Shown piece after piece: positions 8,500 through 17,284 of a stretch of DNA of 64,000 nucleotides. Made by a program: the position numbers and the translations under genes. A model generated the notes under the pieces. That model was given only the letters and a program-made list of their open reading frames with translations, was not told the DNA's origin and did no database searches. Source of the stretch: Paraburkholderia monticola (GTDB lineage: Bacteria > Pseudomonadota > Gammaproteobacteria > Burkholderiales > Burkholderiaceae); the NCBI RefSeq assembly GCF_001580545.1, contig NZ_LRBG01000012.1, forward strand, positions 248,001 through 312,000. Reading direction: 5' to 3'. Within the stretch, counting starts at the first letter, position 1. The number at the start of each line of letters is the position of its first letter.

Positions 8500-9381
8500 C
8501 TACTCCGCGCTCTTCACCTCGGGCTTCAGCGACATCGGATCGGACGGTTCGCGCAACTGCTCGATATCCTCGTGACGCAGCTTCACGGTCGCCATGATGC
8601 CCGGATGCGTGATGATATAGAAACGCCGCACGGCGATGGCCTCGAACGTGAGATCGGCGACATCGGCGGCATTGAGCTTGCCCGCCTGCACCGCGCGCTG
8701 CAACTGCTTGCCGGCCGCGATCTGCGAGCGCGTCGGCCGGCTCGCGTTGCGCAGATCATCAGGACGCGCGCGCTCGGCATCCGCGATGCCGGTCGGCACG
8801 AAGGCGGGACACAGCAGCGAACAGCCGACCTCGCCGCCTGTGCCGGCCTGCGCGAGCTTCAGGTCGTGATAGAGCGTCTCGGTCAGTGCCACCACCGCAT
8901 GCTTCGATGCGTTGTAGATGCCCATCGCCGGCGGCGCCAGCAGCCCCGCCACCGACGCCGTATTGACGATATGCGCGGGCTCGTTCTGCGCGAGCATGAT
9001 CGGCGCGAACACACGCACGCCGTGCGCGACGCCCATCACGTTGACGCCGAACACCCACGACCAGTCGTTCGCCGAGCTTTCCCACAGGAAGCCGCCGGTG
9101 CCGACGCCCGCGTTGTTGAACAGCAGGTGCACCTTGCCGAACGCGGCGAGCGCCGCCTGCGCGAGCGCCTCGACCTGTGCCGGGTTCGCGACGTCGGTCG
9201 GCACGCCGATCGCGTCGGCGCCGGCTTCGCGCAATGCGTCGACGGTTTGCGCGAGTGGGTCGGCGTTGACGTCGGCGAGGACGAGCTTCATGCCGAGCGC
9301 GGCGCCCTTGTGCGCGAACGCGCGGCCGAAGCCGCTGCCCGCGCCGGTGATCACCGCCACCTTGCCTGCGAATTCGAACAT
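8500..9381 (-). CDS. short-chain dehydrogenase/reductase
   Basis: A 293-residue classical SDR. The cofactor loop TGAGSGFG is at residues 12-19, NNAG at 89-92, and the catalytic set Asn114, Ser143, Tyr156 and Lys160 is complete. An aspartate in VLADVN (residue 37) after beta-2 suggests NAD rather than NADP preference. The start at 9381 (MFEFAGKVAVITG) fits the family; the upstream in-frame extension is not SDR-like. The gene follows the MDR reductase by 44 bases and is probably co-transcribed with it and the PaaI thioesterase. The substrate is not identifiable but lipid or acyl-derived alcohols fit the setting. Confidence 0.92.
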   Translation of the reverse strand: MFEFAGKVAVITGAGSGFGRAFAHKGAALGMKLVLADVNADPLAQTVDALREAGADAIGVPTDVANPAQVEALAQAALAAFGKVHLLFNNAGVGTGGFLWESSANDWSWVFGVNVMGVAHGVRVFAPIMLAQNEPAHIVNTASVAGLLAPPAMGIYNASKHAVVALTETLYHDLKLAQAGTGGEVGCSLLCPAFVPTGIADAERARPDDLRNASRPTRSQIAAGKQLQRAVQAGKLNAADVADLTFEAIAVRRFYIITHPGIMATVKLRHEDIEQLREPSDPMSLKPEVKSAE

Positions 9382-9425
9382 CCTGTGACTTCCTGGTTGC
9401 ACGGCGGCTTGCCGTTGGGACATGC

Positions 9426-10424
9426 TCAGATCAGCTTGACGAGTTGCTTGCCGAAGTTGCGGCCCTTCAGCAAACCGATGAACGCTTCGGGCGCGGCTTC
9501 GATGCCTTGCGCGATCGTCTCGCGATACTGCAGCTTCTTCTGCGCGACGAGCGTGCCGAGCTGCTTGAGCGCTTCGGGCCACACCTCCATATGTTCACTG
9601 ACGATAAAGCCCTGCACGAGCAAACGCTGCGTCAACATCAGCGACGGATTCTTCAGCGGCAGCGGCTGGCCGTCATAGCCGGCGATGAAGCCGCACAACG
9701 CGATGCGCCCGAACGCGTTCATGCGCGCGAGCGTCACATCGAGCATCTCGCCGCCAACATTTTCGAAGTAGCCATCGACACCATCGGGCGTGACGGCCTT
9801 CAGGTCCTTGTACAGATTGCCGGCCTTGTAGTCGACGCACGCGTCGAAGCCGAGCGTCTCGACCACATAGCGGCACTTGTCGGCGCCGCCCGCGATACCG
9901 ACCGCGCGTGCGCCCGCCGCCTTCGCCAGCTGCCCGACCACGCTGCCCACCGCGCCGCTCGCCGCGCTGACCACCACCGTCTCGCCCGCCTTCGGCGCGA
10001 TGATGCGGTTCAGCCCATACCATGCGGTGACGCCCGGCATGCCGACCGGGCCCAGATACGCCGACAGCGGCACGTGCGTGTCGTCGACCTTCTGCATGCC
10101 CGCGCCGTTCGAGGTGCCGTACTCCTGCCAGCCGAACATCGCGACGACCTTGTCGCCGACCGCGAACTTCGGGTTGCGCGTCTCGACGACCTCGCCGACC
10201 GTGCCGCCGATCATCACTTCGTTCAGCGGCTGCGGCGCCGCGTACGACTTGCTGTCGTTCATGCGTCCGCGCATATACGGATCGAGCGACAGATAGTGGT
10301 TGCGCACCCGCACTTCGCCGTCGGCGAGCGGCGCGAGCGGCGTTTCGACGAGCTTGAAGTTATCGGGCGTGGCTTCGCCTTGGGGGCGCGAAACCAGCAG
10401 CAATTGGCGGTTGATCTGGGCCAT
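9426..10424 (-). CDS. NADP-dependent medium-chain oxidoreductase (CurA/leukotriene B4 12-hydroxydehydrogenase type)
   Basis: A 332-residue zinc-independent MDR reductase. The N-terminal segment LDPYMRGRM is characteristic of the group that includes CurA and prostaglandin/2-alkenal reductases, which reduce alpha,beta-unsaturated ketones or aldehydes with NADPH. The nucleotide-binding turn is SAASGAVGSVVGQLAK, and FENVGG follows. No zinc ligands are visible. The start at 10424 has an AGGAGA ribosome-binding site and matches family N-termini (MAQINRQLLL). It sits between the PaaI thioesterase and SDR genes, all in one direction. Confidence 0.93.
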   Translation of the reverse strand: MAQINRQLLLVSRPQGEATPDNFKLVETPLAPLADGEVRVRNHYLSLDPYMRGRMNDSKSYAAPQPLNEVMIGGTVGEVVETRNPKFAVGDKVVAMFGWQEYGTSNGAGMQKVDDTHVPLSAYLGPVGMPGVTAWYGLNRIIAPKAGETVVVSAASGAVGSVVGQLAKAAGARAVGIAGGADKCRYVVETLGFDACVDYKAGNLYKDLKAVTPDGVDGYFENVGGEMLDVTLARMNAFGRIALCGFIAGYDGQPLPLKNPSLMLTQRLLVQGFIVSEHMEVWPEALKQLGTLVAQKKLQYRETIAQGIEAAPEAFIGLLKGRNFGKQLVKLI

Positions 10425-10498
10425 GAGGTCGTCTCCTTGGGTTGGTGCATTGACCTGCATCCTTCGGATCCAGGCCTGATGTTGAATCTGATGCCCGC

Positions 10499-10996
10499 TC
10501 AGCCGTCGCTTGGACCGGGCTTCGCGGTCGGATCGCTGCGCAGACGTTGTCGCGTGACATCGCGGCCCACCGCGAGGCGGCGCATATATTTGAAGGTGCC
10601 GAGCGCCTTCGCGACGAAGTGCCCTTCGCTGTCGCGGATCTCGCCTTCGCAATAGGCCATCGTCGTCGAGCGATGCAGCACGCGGCCGGTCGCGCGCAAC
10701 TCGCCGCGGCCGGGTTGCATGAAGTTGACCTTCATCTCGACGGTGACGACGCCAATGCCATCGCCCGCGAGACTGCGCGCGGCCATCGCGAGCGCGACGT
10801 CGGCGAGTGTCATCGTGACGCCGCCGTGCGCGACGTCCCACGTGTTCATATGATCGGGCTGCAACGGCAGCACGACTTCGCTGACGCCATCGGCGGCGGA
10901 TCGCAGCTGCGCGCCGAGACGATCGACGAAGGGACTTTCGGGCAGCGAAGGCGTGCCCGGTGTGGCGGAAGGGGTTGGCTCGGTCATGGCGGTCAT
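10499..10996 (-). CDS. PaaI-family hotdog thioesterase
   Basis: A 165-residue hotdog-fold acyl-CoA thioesterase. The family region is HMNTWDVAHGGVTMTLADVA with the HGG turn, followed by GIGVVTVEMKVNFMQPG and RATGRVLHRSTTMAYCEGEI. Such enzymes hydrolyse acyl- or aryl-CoA esters and often act as release valves in CoA pathways. Two in-frame starts, at 10996 and 10987, are possible; the first is used. It heads a run of three minus-strand genes (thioesterase, MDR reductase, SDR) next to the beta-oxidation genes, which suggests a role in acyl-CoA metabolism. Confidence 0.9.
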   Translation of the reverse strand: MTAMTEPTPSATPGTPSLPESPFVDRLGAQLRSAADGVSEVVLPLQPDHMNTWDVAHGGVTMTLADVALAMAARSLAGDGIGVVTVEMKVNFMQPGRGELRATGRVLHRSTTMAYCEGEIRDSEGHFVAKALGTFKYMRRLAVGRDVTRQRLRSDPTAKPGPSDG

Positions 10997-11251
10997 CGGA
11001 GTGCGTGCGAAGTGCGTATAGGTGCAGCTCGTGCGTGGTACGTCCTGCTGGCGACCGACTCGGGTCGAGGCGCGCGGGAGCAGTCCATCGAAGCGATGCA
11101 TTTTATCTCCGGCCCGCGTTCGGGCTCGTTTAATCTGCCACCCCCGGCAGGTTCGACCGCTAGAATGCAGAACGAAGCCCGGATGTTTTCTGTTTTCGTT
11201 TCATCCTCTTCCCGCTTTTCCGCTTTCCCGCTTTCTTTCGAGGTGCCGGCC

Positions 11252-11779
11252 ATGTCCTCTCTTGCGTCATTCCGCCGTGCGCTGCGGTTCGCTCGCCGCT
11301 CGGCCCTGTCGCGGCTTTTCGTGCTCGCGTTGTGCGGCGTGTTCGCGGCCTCGATCCTCGACGGTTGCGCGGGCATGCTCGGTGGCGATGCGTTGCGCGT
11401 CAGCGTCGCCGGCATCGAGCCGCTGGCGGGCGAAGGACTCGAGATGCGCTTCAATCTGAAGCTGCGCGTGCAGAATCCGAACGACAGCGCCGTGAGCTTC
11501 AGCGGTATCTCGCTCGACCTCGAACTGAACGGCAAGCCGTTCGCGAGCGGTGTCAGCGATCAGAGCGGCACCGTGCCACGTTTCGGCGAAACCGTCGTCA
11601 GCGTCCCGCTGACCGTGCCCGCGTTCGCCGCGGTGCGCCAGGCGCTCGGCCTCATGGGCGCGGCACAGTCCGGGCAGGTCCCGTACCGGCTGCAAGGCAA
11701 GCTGGCCGGCGGCCTGACCGGCACGACGCGCTTCACCGATCAAGGCACGTTGACGATGCCGGGCATGGCTTCGCAGTAG
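11252..11779 (+). CDS. LEA14-like (WHy domain) lipoprotein
   Basis: A 175-residue exported protein. After a basic N-region there is a hydrophobic segment ending in a lipobox-like ILDGC with Cys39, so it is probably a lipoprotein. The aspartate before the glycine is unusual in a lipobox. The remainder (about residues 47-170) is a LEA-type-2/WHy domain with the hallmark NLKLRVQNPNDSAVSFSGISLDLELNGKPFASG, related to desiccation-stress proteins. Function in bacteria is not established; an envelope-stress role is a guess. It is the only plus-strand gene inside the minus-strand fatty-acid block. Confidence 0.85.
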   Translation: MSSLASFRRALRFARRSALSRLFVLALCGVFAASILDGCAGMLGGDALRVSVAGIEPLAGEGLEMRFNLKLRVQNPNDSAVSFSGISLDLELNGKPFASGVSDQSGTVPRFGETVVSVPLTVPAFAAVRQALGLMGAAQSGQVPYRLQGKLAGGLTGTTRFTDQGTLTMPGMASQ

Positions 11780-11818
11780 CGACGAACGCGGTGGATAGAG
11801 ACCGCGCTCGCGCCTCGC

Positions 11819-12997
11819 TCACGCGATCTCGAACAGACCCGCCGCGCCCTGCCCGCCGCCGATGCACATCGTCACGACGACGAACTTTACGCCGCGGCGC
11901 TTGCCTTCGATCAGCGCATGGCCGACGAGCCGCGCACCCGACACGCCATACGGATGGCCGACCGCGATCGCGCCGCCGTTCACGTTCAGGCGGTCTTGCG
12001 CAATGCCGAGCTTGTCCGCGCAATACAGCACCTGCACCGCGAACGCTTCGTTCAGTTCCCACAGGCCGATGTCCTCGACCTTGAGACCGGCCTTCTTCAA
12101 CAGCTTCGGCACCGCGAACACCGGGCCGATGCCCATCTCGTCCGGTTCGCAGCCGGCCACCGCGAAGCCGCGGAAAATGCCGAGCGGCTGCAGCCCTTCG
12201 CGTTCGGCCAGTGTCGCGTTCATGACGACGCAAGCCGAGGCGCCGTCCGAGAACTGGCTCGCATTGCCCGCGGTGATCACGCCGCCCGGCAGCGCGGTCC
12301 GAATCTTCGACACGCCTTCGAGCGTGGTGTCGGCGCGAATGCCTTCGTCGGCGCTGACGGTCACTTCCTTCGTGTAGAGACGGCCGCTCGCCTTGTCGGC
12401 GACGCCCGCGAGCACCGTCAACGGCACGATCTCGTCCTTGAACTTACCCGCTTCGAGCGCGGCCGCCGCGCGCTGCTGCGAGCGCACGCCGTATTCGTCC
12501 TGACGCTCCTTCGAGATCGAATAACGCTTCGCGACGTTCTCGGCGGTTTGCAGCATCGACCAGTAGATTTCCGGCTTGTGCTCGTTGAGCCAGCCATCGG
12601 TCATCATGTGGCGGTTCATCTCGTTCTGCACGCACGAGATCGATTCGACGCCACCGGCGACGTACACTTCGCCCTCACCGGCGATCACGCGTTGCGATGC
12701 AAGTGCGATCGTCTGCAAGCCTGATGAACAGAAACGGTTCACGGTCATGCCCGGCACGCTGACCGGCAGACCCGCACGCAGCGCGATCTGCCGCGCGATA
12801 TTGCCACCGGTCGCGCCTTCCGGATTCGCGCAACCCATGATCACGTCCTCGACGCGCGCCGGGTCGAGCTTCGCGCGCTCGACCGCGGCTTGCGTGACGT
12901 GGCCGCCGAGCGTCGCGCCGTGCGTCATGTTGAAACCGCCGCGCCACGATTTGGCGAGGCCCGTGCGGGCGGTGGATACGATTACGGCGTCAGTCAT
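11819..12997 (-). CDS. acetyl-CoA C-acyltransferase (thiolase)
   Basis: A 392-residue thiolase that cleaves 3-ketoacyl-CoA to acetyl-CoA and a shortened acyl-CoA. The nucleophile is Cys90 in NRFCSSGLQT; His348 in GHPYGVSG and Cys378 in CIGGGQG complete the active site. Length is typical. The start at 12997 (MTDAVIVSTART) has a GGAG ribosome-binding site. It lies 147 bases downstream of the FadB-like gene and with it would form a beta-oxidation pair of the FadAB or FadIJ kind. A biosynthetic acetoacetyl-CoA role is less likely given the partner gene. Confidence 0.95.
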   Translation of the reverse strand: MTDAVIVSTARTGLAKSWRGGFNMTHGATLGGHVTQAAVERAKLDPARVEDVIMGCANPEGATGGNIARQIALRAGLPVSVPGMTVNRFCSSGLQTIALASQRVIAGEGEVYVAGGVESISCVQNEMNRHMMTDGWLNEHKPEIYWSMLQTAENVAKRYSISKERQDEYGVRSQQRAAAALEAGKFKDEIVPLTVLAGVADKASGRLYTKEVTVSADEGIRADTTLEGVSKIRTALPGGVITAGNASQFSDGASACVVMNATLAEREGLQPLGIFRGFAVAGCEPDEMGIGPVFAVPKLLKKAGLKVEDIGLWELNEAFAVQVLYCADKLGIAQDRLNVNGGAIAVGHPYGVSGARLVGHALIEGKRRGVKFVVVTMCIGGGQGAAGLFEIA

Positions 12998-13144
12998 GGG
13001 TGTCTCCAATTGCAAAGTCGAGAGCGGCGCGCCGGCTCGCTGCCGGGCGCTTCAACGCGCGTCACCGCGCCGCCTCTGTCATTTCATGCGAGCGATGCGA
13101 GCCGAACCCGCACCGCTCAGTCCGTGCACTGAGCGCAACCGCTC

Positions 13145-15235
13145 TCAGCCGTTGAATCCGCGCCCAACGGCTGCCAGCTTCGCGATGCCCGGCGCGAGTT
13201 GCCACGCGTCGCCGTTCGCCCGCGCCGCATAGTTGCGAATCGCGCGCTCGACGTTGTAGAGCCCGACCGTGTCCGCGTACAGCATCGGGCCGCCGCGATG
13301 GAGAGGGAAGCCGTAGCCGGTCAGATAGACCATGTCGATATCCGATGCCTTCGACGCGATGCCTTCCTCGAGAATCTTCGCGCCTTCGTTGACGAGCGCG
13401 AACACCAGACGCTCGACGATTTCCTCGTCGCTGATCTTGCGGCGCTCGGTGTTGGTTTCCTTCGAGTACTCGCCGATCATCTCGTTGACGACGCCCGACG
13501 GATACGCGGTGCGGTCGCCCGACTTGTAGTCGTACCAGCCGCCGCCGGTCTTCTGGCCGAAGCGGCCCATCTCGCACAGACGGTCGGCGATCTTCGAGTA
13601 ATGCATGTCCGGACGTTCCAGATAGCGACGCTTGCGGATCGCCCAGCCGATGTCGTTGCCGGCGAGGTCGCTCATCCGGAACGGGCCCATCGCGAAGCCG
13701 AACTTCTCCATCGCGCGGTCGACCTGCGCGGGCAGCGCGCCCTCTTCGAGCATGAAGAGCGCCTGGCGCACGTACTGCTCGATCATCCGGTTGCCGATAA
13801 AGCCATCGCACACGCCCGACACCACCGCCGTCTTTTTGATCTTTTTCGCGAGCTTCATCACGGTGGCGAGCACGTCTTTCGCGGTCTCCTTGCCGCGCAC
13901 GACTTCCAGCAGCTTCATCACGTTGGCCGGGCTGAAGAAGTGCATGCCGACCACATCCTGCGGACGCTTCGTGAACGCGGCGATCCTGTCGACGTCGAGT
14001 GTCGAGGTGTTCGACGCGAGGATCGCGCCGGGCTTCGCGACTTCGTCGAGCCGGCGGAACACCTGCTCCTTCACGCCCAGCTCTTCGAACACGGCCTCGA
14101 CGATCATGTCGGCATGCTTCAGGTCGTCGTAGGAGAGCGTCGGGCTCAGCAGCGCGAGCCGCTCTTCCATCACCTCGGGCTTGAGCTTGCCCTTCTTGAC
14201 GGTCGCCTCGTAGTTCTTGCGGATCGTCGCGACACCGCGCTCGAGCGCTTCCTGCTTCGTCTCGAGCAGCGTGACCGGAATGCCCGCGTTGAGGAAGTTC
14301 ATCGCGATGCCACCGCCCATCGTGCCCGCGCCGATCACGGCCACCTGGTTGATGTCGCGCACCGACGTATCGGACGGCACGTCGGGAATCTTGCTTGCCG
14401 CGCGTTCGCCGAAGAACGCATGACGCAGCGCGCGGCTCTCCGGCGTCTGCACGAGCGCCATGAAGCATTCGCGCTCGAAGGCGAGGCCCTTGTCGAAGCC
14501 ATCGTTCACGCCGGCTTCGACCGCATCGATGCATTTGTGCGGCGCCGGGAAATTCTTCGCGATGGCCGCGACGCTATTGCGCGCGAACTGGATGAAACCG
14601 GCCGCGTTCGGATGCTCGATCTTGCGATCGCGCACCTTCGGATGCGGGCCGGCTTGCGCGCCGACCTTGCGCGCGAACGCGAGCGCGGCTTCGGCCAACC
14701 CGGAGGGATTCGCGACGAGCTGGTCGAACAGACCCGAATCGGCGAGCTTTTCGGAGAGTACCGGCGCCCCGGACACGATCATGTTCAGCGACGCTTCGAG
14801 GCCGATCGCGCGCGGCAGACGCTGCGTGCCGCCCGCGCCCGGCAGGATGCCGAGCTTCACTTCGGGCAGCGCGATCTGCGCGCCGGCCGCGGCCACGCGG
14901 TAATGCGCGCCGAGCGCGAGTTCGAGGCCGCCGCCCATCGCGACGCTGTGGATGGCCGCGACGACTGGCTTCGCGCTGCCTTCGACGGCCTTGATGACGG
15001 TCGCGAGCGTCGGCTCCTGGGTCGCCTTCGGCGTGTTGAATTCGGTGATGTCGGCGCCGCCCGAAAAGGCCTTGCCCGCGCCGGTCAATACGATCGCCTT
15101 GATGGCCGGATCGTTCTGCGCGCGCTCGAGCCCTTCGACGATACCCGCTCGCGTCGACAGTCCGAGCCCGTTGACGGGCGGATTGTTCAGCGTGAGGACG
15201 GCCACGCCGTCATGAGTTGTGTAGTCCACTGCCAT
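13145..15235 (-). CDS. FadB/FadJ-like multifunctional enzyme (enoyl-CoA hydratase / 3-hydroxyacyl-CoA dehydrogenase)
   Basis: A 696-residue two-module enzyme. The N-terminal crotonase domain (about 1-190) has AMGGGLELALG and the catalytic-loop region PEVKLGILPGAGGTQRLPR. The C-terminal module (about 290-690) begins with the NAD-binding VIGAGTMGGGIAMNF and contains the dehydrogenase signature around VGMHFFSPANVMKLLEVV. Together they hydrate enoyl-CoA and oxidise the 3-hydroxyacyl-CoA during fatty-acid breakdown. The start at 15235 has a GGAGG ribosome-binding site. The acyl-CoA synthetase lies upstream on the same strand, separated by a 168-base spacer with a possible promoter and operator. 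Confidence 0.95.
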   Translation of the reverse strand: MAVDYTTHDGVAVLTLNNPPVNGLGLSTRAGIVEGLERAQNDPAIKAIVLTGAGKAFSGGADITEFNTPKATQEPTLATVIKAVEGSAKPVVAAIHSVAMGGGLELALGAHYRVAAAGAQIALPEVKLGILPGAGGTQRLPRAIGLEASLNMIVSGAPVLSEKLADSGLFDQLVANPSGLAEAALAFARKVGAQAGPHPKVRDRKIEHPNAAGFIQFARNSVAAIAKNFPAPHKCIDAVEAGVNDGFDKGLAFERECFMALVQTPESRALRHAFFGERAASKIPDVPSDTSVRDINQVAVIGAGTMGGGIAMNFLNAGIPVTLLETKQEALERGVATIRKNYEATVKKGKLKPEVMEERLALLSPTLSYDDLKHADMIVEAVFEELGVKEQVFRRLDEVAKPGAILASNTSTLDVDRIAAFTKRPQDVVGMHFFSPANVMKLLEVVRGKETAKDVLATVMKLAKKIKKTAVVSGVCDGFIGNRMIEQYVRQALFMLEEGALPAQVDRAMEKFGFAMGPFRMSDLAGNDIGWAIRKRRYLERPDMHYSKIADRLCEMGRFGQKTGGGWYDYKSGDRTAYPSGVVNEMIGEYSKETNTERRKISDEEIVERLVFALVNEGAKILEEGIASKASDIDMVYLTGYGFPLHRGGPMLYADTVGLYNVERAIRNYAARANGDAWQLAPGIAKLAAVGRGFNG

Positions 15236-15264
15236 CTGCGTGCCTCCGTGCGATCCATGCAATG

Positions 15265-15287
15265 AGGCGGCGCCTGATGCGCCGCCT
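15265..15287 (-). other. perfect 9-bp GC-rich hairpin in the fadB-like leader
   Basis: AGGCGGCGC (15265-15273) pairs with GCGCCGCCT (15279-15287) around a five-base loop, about 30 bases upstream of the start codon. There is no T-run on either side, so it is not a standard terminator. It could be an mRNA leader structure or a remnant of attenuation. Confidence 0.45.
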
Positions 15288-15352
15288 GTCCGGTCCGTCG
15301 AGCCTGTTCATTGTCAGGCTTTTTCAGACGAGGGATCCGGGTCAGCAGGCAG

Positions 15353-15394
15353 AATACACTAAAAAAGCACGAACGTTCAATTTATTAACGAACG
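15353..15394 (-). promoter_or_regulatory. candidate promoter and palindromic operator of the fadB-like gene
   Basis: On the minus strand TTGAAC (15375-15380) and TGTATT (15353-15358) are separated by 16 bases and could form a sigma-70 promoter. The self-complementary GAACGTTC at 15371-15378, within ACGAACGTTCAA, overlaps the -35 element. A second, partial copy AACGAACG lies at 15387-15394. A palindrome over a -35 is typical of a repressor site; TetR-type regulators commonly control beta-oxidation genes, but the regulator here is not known. Confidence 0.45.
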
Positions 15395-15403
15395 GGGTTT
15401 CCC

Positions 15404-17074
15404 CTAGGCTTCGGGTGTCAGCGGACAGTTGCGGCTGTCTTCCAGCGCCGATGGCAGCACGTGTTCGCGAAACAGATCGCGCAGCTTCAGCTTCTGCAGC
15501 TTGCCGGTCGCCGTGTGCGGCAGTTCGTCGACGAACACGACGTCGTCGGGAATCCACCACTTCGCGACCTTGCCTTCGTAGAACGCGAGCAGTTCGTCGC
15601 GCGTGAGTTCGTGCCCCGCACGTTTGACGACCACGAGCAGCGGCCGCTCGGTCCACTTCGGATGCGCGCACGCGATGCATGCGGCTTCGGCGACCGCCGG
15701 ATGCGCGACCGCGACGTTCTCGACCTCGATCGAGCTGATCCATTCGCCGCCCGACTTGATCACGTCCTTCGAGCGGTCGGTGATGTGCAGGAAGCTGTCG
15801 GGGTCGATCGTCGCGACGTCGCCGGTCGGGAACCAGCCGTCGACGAGCGGCGAATCGTCCTTGCGGAAATACCGGTCGATGACCCACGGCCCGCGCACGT
15901 GCAGATCGCCGAACGCGACGCCGTCCCACGGCAGCGCGCGGCCGTCCTCGCCGACGATCTTCATGTCGACGCCGAAGATCACATGGCCCTGCTTTTCGAG
16001 CAGCTTACGTTGCTCGGCGAGCGGCCGCTGGCTCTGCTCCCACGTCAGTTTCGACAAGGTACCGAGCGGCGACATCTCCGTCATGCCCCACGCATGGATC
16101 ACCTGGATGCCGTAGTCGTCCTCGAGGATGCGCAGCATCGCGGGCGGACACGCGGAGCCGCCGATCACCGTGCGCTCGAGCGACGAAAACTTCACGCCCG
16201 CCTCGCGCAGATAGTTCAGCAGACCGAGCCACACGGTCGGCACACCGGCCGAACACGTGACGCGTTCGCTTTCCATCAGCTCGTACAGCGACTTGCCGTC
16301 GAGGTCCTTGCCGGGGAACACGAGCTTCGCGCCGGCGAGCGGCGTCGCATGCGGGAGTCCCCATGCGTTCACGTGGAACATCGGCACGACGGGCAGCACC
16401 GAGTCGCGCGCGGACAGGCTCATCGCATCGGGCAACGCCGCGCCGAACGCGTGCAGCACCGTCGAGCGATGCGAGTACAGCGCGCCCTTCGGATTGCCGG
16501 TCGTGCCCGAGGTGTAGCACAGGTAGGACGCCTGGCGCTCGTCGAGCGCGGGCCAGTCGAAGCGGCCGTCCTGCCCGTCCATCAGCGTTTCGTAGCACAG
16601 CACCTCGGTTTGCATCGGCGGCCGATGCGCTTCATCGCACAGTGCGATCCAGCCGCGCACGCGTGGGCACTGCGGCGCGAGCGTGTCGACCAGCGCGGCG
16701 AACGTGATGTCGAACAGCACGTACGCGTCGTCGGCGTGATTGATGATGTAGGCGATCTGGTCGGGGAAGAGCCGCGGGTTGATCGTGTGACACACGGCGC
16801 CGAAGCCGGTGGTGCCGTAATACGCTTCGAGATGCCGGTAGCCGTTCCATGCGAGCGTCCCGACCCGGTCGCCCGCTTCGACGCCGAGCGCGAGCAGCGC
16901 CTGCGCGAGCTGCTTCGCGCGCTTCTCGCAATCGCGATAAGTGTAGCGATGCAGATCGCCTTCGATGCGCCGTGACACGATCTCGGTGCTGCCGAAATGC
17001 CGCGCGGCGTGCGCGAGCAGCGATGACACGGTGAGCGGCACGTCCATCATCTGGCCCAGCAGCGGCGTCGTCAT
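15404..17074 (-). CDS. medium/long-chain fatty acid-CoA ligase (AMP-forming)
   Basis: A 556-residue ANL-superfamily acyl-CoA synthetase. The ATP/AMP signature YTSGTTGNPKG is present, followed by HAWGMTEMSPLG, GEWISSIEVEN and the C-terminal KLQKLKLRD with the catalytic lysine (TATGKLQK). The enzyme activates fatty acids for beta-oxidation. Overall form resembles AlkK-type medium-chain ligases. The start at 17074 follows a GAGGAGA ribosome-binding site; the same frame stays open far upstream across the antisense of selO, but that extension is spurious. It is transcribed ahead of the FadB-like and thiolase genes and divergent from selO. Confidence 0.94.
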   Translation of the reverse strand: MTTPLLGQMMDVPLTVSSLLAHAARHFGSTEIVSRRIEGDLHRYTYRDCEKRAKQLAQALLALGVEAGDRVGTLAWNGYRHLEAYYGTTGFGAVCHTINPRLFPDQIAYIINHADDAYVLFDITFAALVDTLAPQCPRVRGWIALCDEAHRPPMQTEVLCYETLMDGQDGRFDWPALDERQASYLCYTSGTTGNPKGALYSHRSTVLHAFGAALPDAMSLSARDSVLPVVPMFHVNAWGLPHATPLAGAKLVFPGKDLDGKSLYELMESERVTCSAGVPTVWLGLLNYLREAGVKFSSLERTVIGGSACPPAMLRILEDDYGIQVIHAWGMTEMSPLGTLSKLTWEQSQRPLAEQRKLLEKQGHVIFGVDMKIVGEDGRALPWDGVAFGDLHVRGPWVIDRYFRKDDSPLVDGWFPTGDVATIDPDSFLHITDRSKDVIKSGGEWISSIEVENVAVAHPAVAEAACIACAHPKWTERPLLVVVKRAGHELTRDELLAFYEGKVAKWWIPDDVVFVDELPHTATGKLQKLKLRDLFREHVLPSALEDSRNCPLTPEA

Positions 17075-17253
17075 AAGGCGGAGTCTCCTCGGCTCGTGAG
17101 TGTCGATGGTTGTAGTTGGGTCCGGCTGGATACGTGATCGTGAAACGGATGACGCGCCAGGCAGCGCGAGGCGGAAGATCGTGGCGGCGTCGAAAGCAGC
17201 GGCATGGTCCGAACGATGAAGGCGGCCGGCCAGCACCGCCGCGGGCGCGGAAT

Positions 17254-17259
17254 TACAAT
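17254..17259 (+). promoter_or_regulatory. candidate -10 element of selO
   Basis: TACAAT, in an otherwise GC-rich spacer, lies 25 bases before the selO start codon. No matching -35 hexamer is obvious, so the assignment rests on the hexamer and its position only. Confidence 0.3.
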
Positions 17260-17284
17260 ATCGGTTAATCCAGAGGCGCTCAAC

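Noticed and set aside
15301..15336. Hairpin AGCCTG...CAGGCT with a T-run as a terminator for the acyl-CoA synthetase
   Set aside because: The T-run lies on the plus strand side, the wrong orientation for the minus-strand ligase gene, and no plus-strand gene ends here.
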